From Chaetorhynchus papuensis (Eukaryota > Chordata > Aves > Passeriformes > Rhipiduridae), in contig VWYX01000624.1 in NCBI GenBank assembly GCA_013396525.1, forward strand, positions 372,001 to 436,000: a stretch of 64,000 nt of DNA, given 5' to 3'. The position numbers were made by a program, and so were the translations under genes. The notes below the pieces were generated by a model. That model was not told the DNA's origin and ran no database searches. It saw only the letters and a list, made by a program, of their open reading frames with translations. Within the stretch, counting starts at the first letter, position 1; each line of letters starts with the position of its first letter. Below, in pieces: positions 37,301 through 51,800 of this stretch.

Positions 37301-40300
37301 TTCCCAGGGCTTGGATACCACCAAGCGGCTCTCGACACTGGGAGGACAGTTCAAGCAATCCCTGGAAAAACTAATGAAAATCCTTGAGCAGTGCCAGCCA
37401 TACTTCATCCGCTGCATCAAGCCAAATGACTACAAGAAACCACTGGTAATGTTCTAACAATACAAAGTCTTGCCTTTGGTAAAATTTGTAATGAGAAAAG
37501 GCTCTCAGTTGCTGTGTAGCATTTTTGAGCTGTACTTGGCTGCATCCAAGAAGAGCTGGAGTACAGACTATTCCTGCGATAAACACAGTAGGAGGATATA
37601 GCTTTGTTAATTTACAAAAGCATCTCAAAAAGTACCATAGAGTAATGGATAGCAAAAAAGCAGATAGGTGTATTCCTGAGCAGAGTTATAGAAGCCTTTT
37701 CAGTAAAGATAAGACAAAACTGAAGAGTTTGTAACCCCTCAACAAGGGGACAAACAAAAAACATTAGGATCAACAATGATCATACTATGAAATAGCCTGA
37801 GAGAGAATAGGAGAGCTGTTGGACTTTGTGAGAGGGGTGATGTGGCTTAATCTGACATTACAGGACAAGAGAAGTCAGTTTGTCATTAGGACATGTGGCT
37901 GGAACTCAGGGGATTTTTGACCGATTCTACTCTAAAACTTTGTATGGTGTTGGTCAAGTTAAAAATTTTTGAAGCACTGCATGTGGCTTAGTGAGCCAAT
38001 TTTTAATCTCAGATAAGATTAAACAATAATAATAAGAAAAGAGCAGCATGCCTGCTGTGCTTTGCATGGTATGCCCAAAGGCCTAAGTTGCAATTGCAGT
38101 TATTCACAGCTGCAAAATGATATGATCAATTCACCATTCATCTAAAATTACAGTTCTAGAATGAAAAATACATACACAAACTTGAAGAGCCGTTGGGGTG
38201 ACTTGTTTATGCTTGTAATGAATTGATTTAGTGCACTAAAGAAAAATACAATTTAAAAAAGCACAGTAGGCCATTTTGCAGGCCCTCTGAGGCTGGAGGT
38301 TAATGGACATGTTCTGAGGGATACTGCATGTGTAACTTCTTTCAGTGCTACATCTCCTCCTTGCCTGCTTTCCCTTTCAGTTGTTTGATCGGGAACTATG
38401 TATCAAACAGCTGCGATATTCAGGGATGATGGAGACCATTCAGATCAGGAAAGCTGGGTACCCAATTCGCTACAGCTTTGAGGAGTTCTTTGAGAGATAC
38501 AGAGTTCTTCTGCCATGGTCTCTTCGACAACAGGTGTGTAAGCAAAAACATGGTTTAAGGCTAATCTAACTTTTCCTTATGAGGCTTTCCCCCGGTAGAA
38601 AGGTCTTGAATTACTGCTGGCAGAGTTGAGAGAGCTGTCAGCACAGGATTAAAGCTAAATACTTAAATACTCCCTTCAACCTTAGCTGAAAATGCAGACT
38701 TGCTTTGAGGTCCAGCTGTCCTTCGCCTGCTCCATGTAGACATCCCAGGCAGGGTAACATCCCCATTCCCATTGCCCCCAGATGTTTTTTTTCCTGTAAT
38801 CACATACTTCTCAGGTCTCTGACAGCCTCCTCACACTTTGACTCTGGAATGCAATCACTTTACTCCTCTTCCTGACCATTTCTACTTTCATTCATTGTAC
38901 TGTCAGCCCAGAGGTCTGCAAGACCTCATCTGTTTCTATTCTGTGCCCTTTGGAATGCAGGGCAGTAGATCCTTGCATAGTACAGCTGCTGTGTTTCACA
39001 GCCAAGCCCTAACATCATGATGCTTTTGCACATCAGCTGAAGAATGATGCTCGACAGAGCTGCATCAGCATCTCCGAAGCAGTGCTGGGCAAGGATGAAA
39101 GCTGGCAAGTTGGAAGGACCAAGATTTTCCTTAAAGTAAGTAAAAGGGACAGTTTATTGTCTTTTCTCATGAAAAACTGGATGCTTCACAGTACAGCTTG
39201 TTCTGCTTGTGCAAGGAGGACTGGGTTATCTGACAAATTCTGTCTTGAACCTGAGGGTGGATTTTTGTTCTTGAAAGCCAAATAATTCAATGAAGAGTGT
39301 TTGGTGTAGGAGGGGCTGTCTTGGTTTGAAAGACAGGTGTCTGCCAAGGAAGGCGGGAACCTCCCTTGGAATGGAAAATATGACCCCCTACCCTCCAAAT
39401 TATTATAACTTTGAAATTAAGGGGCTTTCAGGCAAAGATATGGGAAAAGGAATAACAGTTCTTTAGCAGTATGTGTATGTATAACAAGGCAAACAAACAA
39501 CAACAATGTCAGCGACATCAAACGAGAGCAGCAAACCCAGTGAACAGTCTCTTCCCGCTCTTGGAGCCCTTTCCCCTTCGGTGCAGTTCCGCTCACGGCC
39601 GCCAGGGGCGCTGGTGGCTCCCGGCCGGGCAGGGCAGCTGCGATGATTCCCCGCGCCTGCAGGGGGCGCTGTGGCACGAGCTCGGGGACCACGTGTTCCC
39701 TGGTGGACGGGCTGAATGGTGACAATGGCTGCAGCAGGAGCCTCAGAGTGGGGCCTGGAATGGCAGGGTGGCCTCACCCAGGATAGCAAGCAAGAGGTGG
39801 CAGAAACTCCACAGCTGTAGCTGGAACTGTGGGGAGGCAGGGCTGGAACCGCAGGGCCTCCCTGCCGGTCAGAGGGTGCAGAGCTACAGTGTAGCAAAAA
39901 CTTGGAGTAGTGGAAAAAAACCCCAACCAGTAGGGTAGGTCAGCGGCAGCCCTGCTCCCAGCGGGGCAGGGAAAGGCTCCCTAGTGGTGGGGGGAAGAGG
40001 GCCCGGGATCCTGGGGTTTTTTCCCTGAGGCACCCGAGCGGATGCTGAAAAGTCCCTTTGAGTGAGGTAGGGTGTTAATAAGGTCCCAATGCAACGGCCG
40101 CTCTTACGAGCACAGCTCCGCTCACGGTAGAAGAAAGGCGGCAGGAGACGGATCCCCACAGCGGTGACGAATTCTCCCCACGGCCACCGCAGCCTCTCTC
40201 CTCTCCAAATGCCAAGAGCACAAGAGCTGGGGGCTGCACCCAACCCCGTTTTCCCAGTCCAAATCTCGCGGTATCTCTGCCCTCCACCAGAAACCTCAGG

Positions 40301-42861
40301 TAAAGAGAGAGCAGCCAGCTGCACCCCTCCCCTGAGCTGTGGCAACTTCTTTTGTCTCTCTTAAGTATCCAGTCGTTATTTCCTCCTAGCAATAGGTATG
40401 GGGGGAAACTCCTTAAGAGAAAAAAAACCAAAAGGAGAACTCCTAAGCCCCCAACAGAGGCTGATCCTGTTTCTGTGCTACAGTGCAATGTATTGGAGCA
40501 TAAAAAAGAATGGGATACCAGTGCACTGTTGCAGAGGTCCACCTTGCCTGTAGCATACCCTTGCCTGTAGCATATCCCCTGGTGAAAACTGTCTTGCTGC
40601 AGGCAGATTCTTGCTTGTTTATGGCTATAGCTAGACTGAGTCTGGTCAGGTGGTGTGCGCTCTTCCCACTGCAGTCCCATAAATGCATTTTAATCACATT
40701 ATGCTGCATCCTGCTGATTTTGGGTCTCTTTCAGATCATGTGTCCCATTTCCAGAGGTTGTAGGTGTGTCTGCTAAGGTGGCATATCCACACTTTTGTTT
40801 AACAGGATCATCATGACACTGTATTGGAGCTGCAACGCCAAAATGTGCTCACAGATAAGGTTCTTCTTATCCAGAAGGTGATGAGAGGATTGAAGGACAG
40901 GTCAGTGATGTTAAAGGAAGGAATTAACTTTAGTTTTAAGTAGCTGATCTTTGTGGTGCAGTTTAACACACTCTGTGCAGCGTTTTTGAGTATGAAATGA
41001 ATCGGTCTATATCTTCCACCAGCCCTAAATTTCATGCTCATCATGTAACAATGCACAGTGTATCTATGCAGATGTTGGACAAAGATTTGCTTTGGCTCAG
41101 TTTTGTTATTTTTGTGACCTTTTTCAAAATGCAGGGCTGTGGCATGTATGAAAAGGGAGGTTTGAAAGGAGGACTTGCTCTTAATATTTTTAGTAAACAG
41201 TAGACATCTGGAAAGCAGGAAATCCCCATGGAATCTGTGCCCTTCTCAGAGCTACAAGAATTCTCTTATTTAGCATGCTTCTTTGATACAAGACATTCAA
41301 AAGAATCAGATAGAAACTAACTAGTCCTTCTCTTTGTCAAAGATGCCTAATTCTTGCATTGTGTCTGCTTTAGTTTGAAATATCTTCAGAAATGAAATTT
41401 AGTCACTGTCAAATAAATGTTTGTCCTCATTAAATGCTTTACATCATGATCTGTACTCATTGATCTTGTATCCCCTCAATCAGAATCATGATATAGGACT
41501 GAGTCTTCATTTGGTTTAGAAATACTCTTGACCATAGTGAAGGAAGAACTAAAAAATATGACACAAATGCCCCAAAACTTCCTTTTTTTTCACACTCTGC
41601 CTGCTATCCAACAGAGTGTCCAAACCAAAAGCCCCAACTTGCTTTTACTTTTAAACCATCAGAGCTATGTGCTGCTTTTTCAGCTGCAGCATGATAGCTT
41701 GTACCATGGGAGGTTCATCTTGCTCAGATGGGCTCCTTGTCCTGGCAGCAAAACACTAGGGAGCGAGAGGTTATTAGGTGGGGAAGTTATCCAGTTTTAA
41801 TGTGAGGGGTTTTCAGTTCTTACAGAGCTCTCTCAACACAGCAATTTATTGGGTCTGCAGTTGCTATGAGTATTTTTGCAGCAAACAAGGCTGACATAAG
41901 ACTGTGGACATCCCATAAAAGGAAAAAAAAGGCACCTTATTCTTTACTACTACCATAAGAAGCATCAGAGATAACCTACTGTTTGTCACCTCACATGTCT
42001 GCCTGCTTAGGAAGCAGTTCCTGAAACAGAGGAAGTCTGCTGTAGCCATTCAGTCAGCCTGGAGAGGCTACTGCTGCCGGAAGGAATTTAGAATGGTAAG
42101 ATGAAAGTGTATCAATGAATGTATATTTGTGTGTGTGTGTTCATATATTGTGCCAGACTGCGTGAAATATTAGGAATTAAGATATTCACAACTGAAGGGA
42201 GAAGAGACAAGATGACAGAGTGTAAAGTTCAAGGAGGGCTCTGGGACCTCTCAGGGCTAGCTGAACCTGCGACATTTCTGCTTTCTAGTGAAATAGGAAC
42301 CCAACTCACCTTCAAGAGACCTGGCTCCAGAGACCTGATACATGAGTGGTCCCACACCTCTTATAGTCAGAAAGCCAAGCCTAGCCTTTGTGCATCGCCA
42401 CCATGCTATGAGCAAAGTGTCTTCTGCAACTGCTACAGGAAAAGTGGGAATCTGTAAAAAAATTAGCAGAAAAGTCATTATATCAATCTCACATTATTAA
42501 AAATTTTTCCAGGGGAGGTTCAGATTCAGATTAGATATTAGGAAAAAATTTTCACTGAAAGAGTGGTCAGGCACTGGAATAAGTTGCCCAGGGTGGTGGT
42601 GGAGTCACCACCTCGGGACGTGTTGAAGAGGCGTCTGAATGTGGTACTTCAGGATATGGTTTAAGGGTGGTTATGGTGGTGCTGGGTTGACAGTTGGACT
42701 AGATAATCTCGAAGGTCTCTTCCAACCTTGATGATTCTGGGTGATTCTGTGTGAAAAATACTGGCTGGTCTACCAGAGATGGTGCATTTTCTGGGTGAGG
42801 AAAACTGGGGGCACTCACAGATTGTGTATTTGTGTGGCAGGGATTATTATTGTCATTGTTG

Positions 42862-42895
<34 letters not shown>

Positions 42896-45800
42896 CATCG
42901 TCATCATCATCATCATCATCATCATCATCCCATACATCCCATTTGAGATGGGCAGGAGGAGAAACTGCCAGTTTCAGTCAGAAACATTCTATATTCTGCA
43001 TCAGTGATGCAATTCCTGTCTGTTTGTTCGTTTGTTTCCATTCACGTGGCTTCATTTCTGCTCTGTTCCTTCCCTTGTCATAATCCCAGGCTACCATTGT
43101 CACTTTCTGGAGCCACTCCCTAGAACAGATCCCCCAAATAACTCTATATACTAGTTTCAAAGGCCTATTACTGGTAGAAAACAAAGCACGAAGGGTAATA
43201 TTACATTAGACACTTCCAGTGCCTAGAAACAATTGCCGAATTTTGTTGTCTTCTACTCATCCCAACTAAAATCCCAACCTGTCTCGATGGTTTGGAACCA
43301 TAATGACTTATCCTTTCTGCACCACCCACAGGTGCTGCTGGGCTTCGGGCGCCTGCAGGCCCTCTACCGCAGCCGGCAGCTGGCTCAGCAGTACGAGGCC
43401 ACCCGGGCTCGGATCATCAGGTTCCAGGCCATGTGCCGCGGTTATCTGGTGCGTCAGAAGGTAGCAGAGCAGAAGAAAGCTGTGTGTGTCATACAGGCAT
43501 ATGCAAGGGGCATGTTCGCTCGCCAAACCTACCAGAGGATAAAGGGGGAGGTAATGCTCACAGATACCTTGTGAACACATTGTTTCTATGAAATTCCAAT
43601 AGAGATTTTATGACCAGCAAGTGTTGCCTTAACATAGCATTGGGTGTGGATATTCCTTTTGGGGTATTTTATTTTTAACTTTTGCCAAGTACAAAAGCAG
43701 TGTGTTAGGCAGACTGATCTTGTTTACATTTGTTTTATGTAATCATTATCATGTATCAAAACTTCACTGACACAGCTGCAGTGGCTTTGACAGAAGGGAG
43801 AAAGGATAAGATTTGTGTGTATCAGCCAGTCCTGCAAGGGGAGATCAATTTCTACAGCAGGGCCTGATAATGGCACTCAGGTAATACTGTCCCTGACAGG
43901 CTCCTTGGAGTCCTGCATGCCTCCACAGACACATGGGCAGGTTCAGTATTACAGTCGGTGACAAAGAGTCAGGAAGGGTATTTGAATGCTTTCTGGCAAG
44001 AGCATTTATTGCTTCTACACTGTTGAAGATGCAGGGGCAAATACAAAAACAGGATGGCAAACCTCAGTTTTATCCAGGGGCGGGGAAAAGGCGGAACTAG
44101 GGAATGGGGACCAATGGGGAAGCTCTGGGGGAGTGACAAGGGGGCAGAGGCCAACAGCCAACCAGGGAAGCCAACTGGGGTAGATTGACACAACAGAACA
44201 ATGCGTCCTGGGAGAAGCCTTTCTGGTCACCCTAACATAATGTATGTTCACCGGCCACCACACTCAGGGATCCATTCAGAAGGGAATCCCAATGCAGTGT
44301 GTCTTGGTAGGTGCTACCAGCCCTTGGCAGTCCGTAGCACATGGGAGGCATCTCCCTGATTTCCTTTCTGTACTAATGCTGTACAAACAGGACAAAACCA
44401 GCTTGCAGATTTCTGTTCCCTAAAATGCCAGATCTAGAACTAAGCCTCTGTTGGGACAAAGTCCTGTTGTGAACAGTTTGGACAACAGTTTGGCAGAAGG
44501 GAGTTGGCTCAGCAGTTGTACAAACAGTCACAGAATAGTCCTGTTGTCCACAGAACAAGCTGGAAGCCAGGAATATCCACTTGGAAGAAGAGAAACATTT
44601 CATCCAAGTCCTGGGACCACCGAAAGCAAGGGAAGAAGCTGTTAGATTACAAAAGGTAGGTATGCTGGTGGAGGAACACTGGCCAGTGTTGCCCAGCTCA
44701 CACCTGAGGACTTGCTCAAACCTCTGAGCACTGCTGTATTTAAAAAAAGAGAAGACATAGTTGTAAACCTATTTGTAATGATGCTTTGAAAATAGAACAA
44801 GGCAAACACATACCCATTTCTGATGGCAGCATAAGCTGGCACTTTAGCCAAATATGCCCAATGCTATTACAAGTCTCCTGACACAAAACATTTTAAAATT
44901 TTAAATATTGTGGAGTTTTCTGCTGTTAGAAATTCTGTGTTTTTCCTGTATTATCTCTTGTTGATAAAATTCTTAAATAATTGCACATCATTATCAATAG
45001 GCCAACAGTCCATAAAGACAGCTGTAAGAGCAGGGCCCTGATGCTGACGTGCCAGGTCTTTGTGACTGCTTGACACAAGAAACATTTAACTTCCCATTTC
45101 AATACTGCCCTGGCAGAGCTGGACTTCACTGTCACACACCTTTGTAAAAGTGTTTCATCTTCATACCCCTTCACTCTAGCACAATGATCTTCATTTATGA
45201 TGTTCATGTTCAAGTGACGCCTAACCTATTTCTGTGTTTAAAGGAACACCTGCCAACTCAGGAGAGAGAGGAGGCAGAAGCAAGACAAAGGAGGAATGTG
45301 CTTGCCAATAAACCAACAAATCATGATGTTATCAGTGACCAAGAAATGGTGGACAAAATTTTTGGGTTTTTACCTTCTATGATTGGAGGCCAAGAAGGAC
45401 AGGCTCCTCTGGGTTTTGAGGTACAGATCTGCAGACTGGTAACAGGTCATGCTTATCCCTTGTGTAAGCCAACTGACTGTTGGAATTCCGTCAGTGGTCA
45501 GTTCTGTTTATTGAACTTCTGTACAGTGAAAGAATCCCCCAGATTAGTTATCCAGTCACTGAGGCATCTCTTGCAGAGGTCAGTTCCCAAAATTTTTGGT
45601 CACATGCAGTTTAGGGACTGTATAGCTTCAAACTGCACATCTGTTTCTTAGGCCCAGCCAAACAGTGCCATCCTCTGCATTTTGGCACCAACCTCATGCT
45701 CTGCTGACAGTGCTGTCAGTGATTTTCTGCCTGGAACAAGCTGAAAGTTCATGACCCAAGTTATACCATATTCTTGAAAGTAAAATTTGGGATATACTTC

Positions 45801-48800
45801 TCCTGATAGCTGTGGAGGTTGGAATTGTGTAGAAAGATGTGGGCAGAATAGAATTGTATGGATTAGTACAGGATGTGAGCAATAACACCTGGATTTCCCA
45901 GCAGCAACATTCTTGCTGAGGACCAAGATGGGAAGACCATATGGAATGAATGCATCTCAGAAGGACAAGCTCTGAGTCAAAATGATCTGTTGGTAGCAGC
46001 TGTAAATGGCTTTGGGGTTAGCTGGAAAGGCAAATTCTGGAAGACCAATGGCCAAGGGGAAAAAAAAAGCAAAACTAAACATAAGAACATCAAAGTTCAG
46101 TAAAAGAAAATATGCTTCTTCCTCATGTTCTGCACAGGACTTGGAAACAAAGCCTAACAAGCTGGAGGAAGTGGACCTGGACATGGTTCCCATGAGTGTG
46201 GAGCTAGAAGAGGAAGCAGATGGTTTGGAAGAGTACACCTTCCCCAAGTTTGCAGCTACTTATTTTCAGGGGTCTTCTACACATACACATATCCGGAGAC
46301 AGCTGCGACACCCACTGCTCTACCATGATGACAAGGACGATGTCCTGGTATCTTGCTCCTTGCTGTTGCTGTTGAACCTGCTCTCTCCACAGCCCTGGCT
46401 TTTCAGGTCCCCTCATCCTTGGTTCCTGGCTCTGGCACAGCCCTGGGAACCAGAGACTCCAGAGCCAAGGAGAGAGTCCTGAGCCCTTGTATTGAAAATA
46501 GCAGTTCCCATCAGCGTTTTTTGGCACTTTGCAGGCAGGCACTTCACACAAACATCTGCCCAGCACAGGATCTCTGGTCACCTTTGGTCTTGCACAAAGA
46601 GGGAACTCGGAGGTGTGTTTTGACTTCTCCAGACATCCTTTGGGGGCAAAAATGGACTGGAGAGAAGAAGCATGAGAGCTTACCCATCTCTCTGCTCTTG
46701 CTAGGGTTGCTTGGTCTGTGAGATAGGACAGAAGGGGTAGGGCCAGGCCTCCAATATCCCATTGAACCAGAGGGGGATTGAGGAGGGTGTTTTCCTTGAT
46801 TCTAAGCAGTCTGGCAGAAGGGAGGCACCCATGCATCAAGAAGTTTGCTATTACTTGGCTTTCTAGTTCTGGGCATGAGGGGTCCTGGCAGACTCCACTC
46901 CACTGCTTATCTGTTCAGGTGAGCAAATGCAGAGTGCAGTTCAGCCAACGCTTCTCCAACTCCCTCCAGCAACATCACACCTCCAAGGTGCCAGTAAAGG
47001 GAATGGTGAGGGCTCAGCAATCACAGAAGAAATCTGACCTTCCCACCAGAGCTGCACCCTCTTCCTTTAGCAGGAAAGTGTTGTGGGTTGCTGTCATGTT
47101 GTTTGGTAAGAAACTCTTTGTGTAAGTAGCCAGAGGAAATGGGAATTTTAACAATTTGGACTGGGTAAAGGAAGAAAATGCTCTTAATCTAAACAGGCAG
47201 AAATGGCATGAAGCCATCAGTCCTGTTAGCACTGTCTGACTGTGCTTTCTGCTACTATAGGCTTCTCTAGTTGTGTGGGTGATCATCCTGAGGTTCATGG
47301 GGGACCTGCCAGAGCCAGCAATGTTTGCCAAGAATACCACCACCAAGAGCAGCTCTGTGATGACGCAGATATATGATACACTTGGCAGGAAAAACCAGGT
47401 CCAGTTGAGGAACGACAGCCCAAATATGGTGAGAGAAGCAGGCTATGTTTCATTTCATTCAAAGTTTTCATTTGCTTTCCTTGGTTTCTGTGCTGTTCTA
47501 CCAAGAGTGAGAAAAGCAATGGAACTCTTTCATGCTACTGTACTTGAAATGTCTCAAGTGCAAAAGGGCACCAGTCAGTCCTGGCAGGACACTCAGCTCC
47601 TTCTGGCAGGAGAGGACAAAACAAAAACATCTTCACTTGAGCATCTTTCTGTCCTTAATGAATCATTCTTGCTGTGAAATAAACCGATTTCGTATAATGG
47701 TAATGTGTATTGCAGAGAGAAGGCAGAAGGGATAACAGGATTTCTAAGGGAATTTCATCCCTGAAACTGAAACGGTCATCCAAACTGACAGGGAAGGTAA
47801 GATGTGGAAATAAATTGCTTTCCTTTCTTCTTGCCTGGAACCCTGTCTTCACCTTCTGACAGATGTTATGTGAGCAACCTCCCAGCTGAGAACTTGTTCC
47901 CCTGCCAAGCCAGGGCAGCCCTGTGTGGGATACCTGGTGCAGCATTCTTTGGAAACAATCCCCATGTGCACTAATGTCATCTATTCTCTGGCAGAGAACA
48001 CAGGGAGAAATTTATTACCGAGAATTGTTGGCATTTCAGAAGAGCTTGCCCAGAGGCCTGAGCAGACCGAGAACCATGTGCTTAGGGCTGTACAGGACAG
48101 TACAAGAAAGTTCTCCTAGCCAGTGATAGTGCTGTAACAGCACATTTAATGAGTTATCTTGAGAGGGAAGGGGGAAATATGGCCTGATTCTCCTGTACTG
48201 AGCAGGAAGAGTTTTAGCTAGAAAGATAGAGAAGGAATGTCTCTCATTTCTGGGAGAGCTGCCTGCTAAGAGGGGAGATTTCTAGACCACTCTGGGGTTC
48301 CACTCTGTTTCTTTCAGGTGACAGACCAGCTGCGAAGTGGAGAAGAGGCTTTCCAAGAGGATACCTCAATCTCTCAGAGGCCTATGTCCAACCTAGAAAA
48401 AGTACACTTCATTATTGGCAATGCAATTCTGCGTCCTGCCATCAGGTAGGAAATGCATACCTCCTTCCTAGGGCCAGGTGCCCATTACATTGAGGAAATC
48501 CAGCATCCTTTTTCCACAGTACTGGAGAATGACTCCCTTACTGCCTTTTCTGGTATTTTCATGTTGCAGTTTAGGCCAGCTGCCTCCATGTATGGCTTTC
48601 TGAAGACCCCACAGGTATGGAAAGGGGCAGAGCTCAGGGCTGTGACTCATTAACATGTGAACATGTCTCCCTTGAATGAGGGAGAAGAGTCACTCAGAGG
48701 AGTAAGAAATAGGGAGTTAATGTATATTAGATGGATGAGAGGTTTTCCAATAGCCTCTTGCTGAGCACTCAAGCAATGTCCCTGCATCGCAGATGGTCGT

Positions 48801-51800
48801 AGGTCTGGATTGCTGAGTGTATCAGACACTAAAGAGAAATCCTGACCACAAGCAGTGTGAGGCTGCAGGAACCACAGGCCAGAAACAACCTCCTTAGGGC
48901 AAGCATGGTGTGAGGATAAGACAGAAGCTCATTGATTCTGACCTGATCCCATGAATCCTCTCCTTTGTTTTTATCCTAAGCACTTTTCTGTAACAAAGCC
49001 TACAGACCCAGACCGTGCCTTGACCTCAGTCATGGGCTTCATTCCTCTCTCCACAGTCACTTTGTTTCAGTCAAGACACTCCCTAAAGCAGATTCTCAGC
49101 CAGCAAAAATTGCATTCAATCCATATATCATAATGGCTTTGGGCTAAGTACCTATTCCCTTAGTCTGTGTTTCATCATATGTCCTATCAGGGAACAAAAA
49201 ACTCATGCAACTCATGTCTTCTTACATCAGATTTGACAAATGTGTGTTCCAAGAGTCTAGAAAAAATTAATATGATTTTTTAACAGCAGTTTTATTTGTA
49301 TGCAGAGTTTTGCATCTGTTTCCCTCAGGTCTTTGCGGCAGGTAACTTGCATTTTCAGAAGCTTACTCTGAAGTGCTCTTTTCTCCATTTCTGTACAAGG
49401 ATTCACTCCAAGTTTGTATATAAATATAAATAAAATATATAAATATGTAAATTTATAAATATATATCTATAAAATTAAGGAGGGTGTCCCCCATCCTTAT
49501 CCCCAAATTCACCTACAAGCAGACAGACAAGAGCCATGAGCTACAAATCACATGCTGTAGAGAGCTCAGAGCAAGTTACGTATCTAGACTCGTTGACAGC
49601 AATGCCATTTCACAGCTGCACGACTGAGCAGTTGTTTCTCCTCCACAGCTCCCTGCTTGTCACAGGAGTTAATCCAGCCATGGGAATTGCACTTGAACTG
49701 CTCGAGTAAGAAGGGGTGGCAAAAGGCCCTAAGCATGCCTGGGGCATTTTCCATAACAAACCTATTTCCTGTGATGCATTAAAGGTGCTGTCCTAGCTAT
49801 TGTGGTTAAACCTAGCTCAGATCTACTTCATCATGCTGCAGTCCTGCCAAGCTTGCAGTCGAAATGTAGCCAAAGACAGTTCAGACAGTGAATCTGTTGT
49901 TCTCACGTGTTTCATTACAGAGATGAGATTTATTGCCAGATTTGCAAACAACTCACCGAAAACACCAACAGGAGCAGCTATGCTCGTGGCTGGATCCTTC
50001 TGTCACTTTGCCTTGGCTGCTTTCCTCCTTCAGACACGTTTGTGAAGGTACACTGCTAACTCTTCCTACAGTAGCTCACACGCCTCAGCTGAGCTGGTGT
50101 CTTGTGTATTTTGATGCTTTGATACTGACAGCCACATAAAATGTTTGGCTTCCAGAGCAGCTGGTGCTGTGGTTTCAGCAGAAACTTTCTCATCTCCTAT
50201 TCTTATCTGAGAATTTAAATAAATTATTGCTGCATTCACATTTCATTTTTTTCATTAATTGTCTTAGAGTCTGGATTCTGTTGTTCATCACAGGTCTCAT
50301 TTTAGATCTATAATCTGCAAGGGATATGGCAAATTTTAACCTCTCCAATTCTGCCTTTCCAACCAAGGGCAACCAAAAGGTGTCTCCAGTTACAACCCTA
50401 GTGATTAAATATACTCAGGAGGCCAGTATAAAATCACACTCCCAAGTTTTATCAGTCCTTACCCTATATCTCTAAGCCCTAAAAAGTCTAATAGATATTT
50501 GGACTTTTTAATTATTCATTAATTTCCAAGTTTAAATGGATGATAAATCCACTTCACCACAGGATAAAAACTCAGCCTGTGGCTCCAACTTGACATCAGG
50601 CTTCCTCCTAAATCTGAGAGGCAAACAGATCCATGGATGTGCACGAAACTTCAGCCTTGCTTTACTAACACCCCAGTTCAAATGATCAATCTAATCATAA
50701 ATGCTGCTAAATGGACACAAATCAGTGTCCATTGGAACAAATCAGTCACAAACCATAGGCATCTTTCAACACCTGTTTTCATCCAAAGACTTGGAACCAT
50801 GCAGAATTCATGAAAGACGTGACCATACCCTACCTCCAGGAATATTCTTAATCATTAAAATAACCAGGTGAATGACCCATGCTTGCACTAAATACAGATA
50901 TGTAAATACAAGTCCGTGTCATCCAAGAGCCATACAGACTCCAAAAGCTCAGTTTATCCAATTCATCTCTTCAAATGTCCAATCGTAATCATGGACTTAA
51001 GTTATTGATACTGCCAGAGAACTTGGTAAAACTAAAAGTATCAATCATCATTAGTCCTAATCTGCCATTAGCCCTCTTCCCAGCTCTTCCATTCATACAG
51101 AATGTCAGGCTTTTGGGTTGAAAACACTAACTCTTGCTCTAACCTAACCATAAGAATAAACTCTCCACTACTCATGTAGTTAAACATGGTGAATAGACTG
51201 ACACAAGTCTTCTCTCCCTTTGGACTAAAAGTTCTGAAGAATGAGTGAAAACTAAGTGTCTCAAGCCTCCTTTTTGAAGACACTAATTCCAACCCTTATC
51301 TTTAATATTTTCTGGTGAACCAAAAACTAATGGATCACTCTAATCTAGTGTATCAGCTGCAGAAGGTTTTTAATGTTTTCTGAGGATTAACGTTTCCTAA
51401 CTCCTTCTCCTGCTCTGTGCATGTAGTACCTGTTGAACTTCATCCACCATGGGCCCACAGGCTACGCTCCGTACTGTGCTGAGCGTCTGAGACGCACCTA
51501 CAGCAACGGGGCCCGGACTGAACCTCCCAGCTGGCTGGAACTTCAGGTAGCAACTCCCTTTTGGCTTAATTATATTGATCTTGGACATTTTATACTGGTT
51601 TTTGTAAGTATACTACTTACTTTGTAGTTATACTACATTCATTAACCTGTAATAACGGATGTTCTTAAATCAAATCATGGAAATCAATGGCACAAGGAGA
51701 TTGAAGACCAGCCACCTTGGTCTGGGCAGTTTCTTGGATACACCTCTTCTGGCTATTCAGTACCCTAAATCCAGAAGAGGATGTAAGCAGCAGCAGATGA

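Noticed and set aside
40075..40680. Minus-strand open frame of 201 codons
   Set aside because: It lies largely inside the LTR-like insertion, with low-complexity composition, no family similarity and no splice context.
42741..43007. Frame rich in consecutive Ile
   Set aside because: Product of the TTA/TCA microsatellite.
46204..46839. Minus-strand 211-codon frame
   Set aside because: Antisense to MYO7B exon 23 and its intron; no similarity to a protein family.
46348..47260. Possible U12-type intron starting GTATCTTGC
   Set aside because: The donor only partly matches GTATCCTTT, and no TCCTTAAC branch site is present before the acceptor at 47260, so it is an ordinary U2-type intron.
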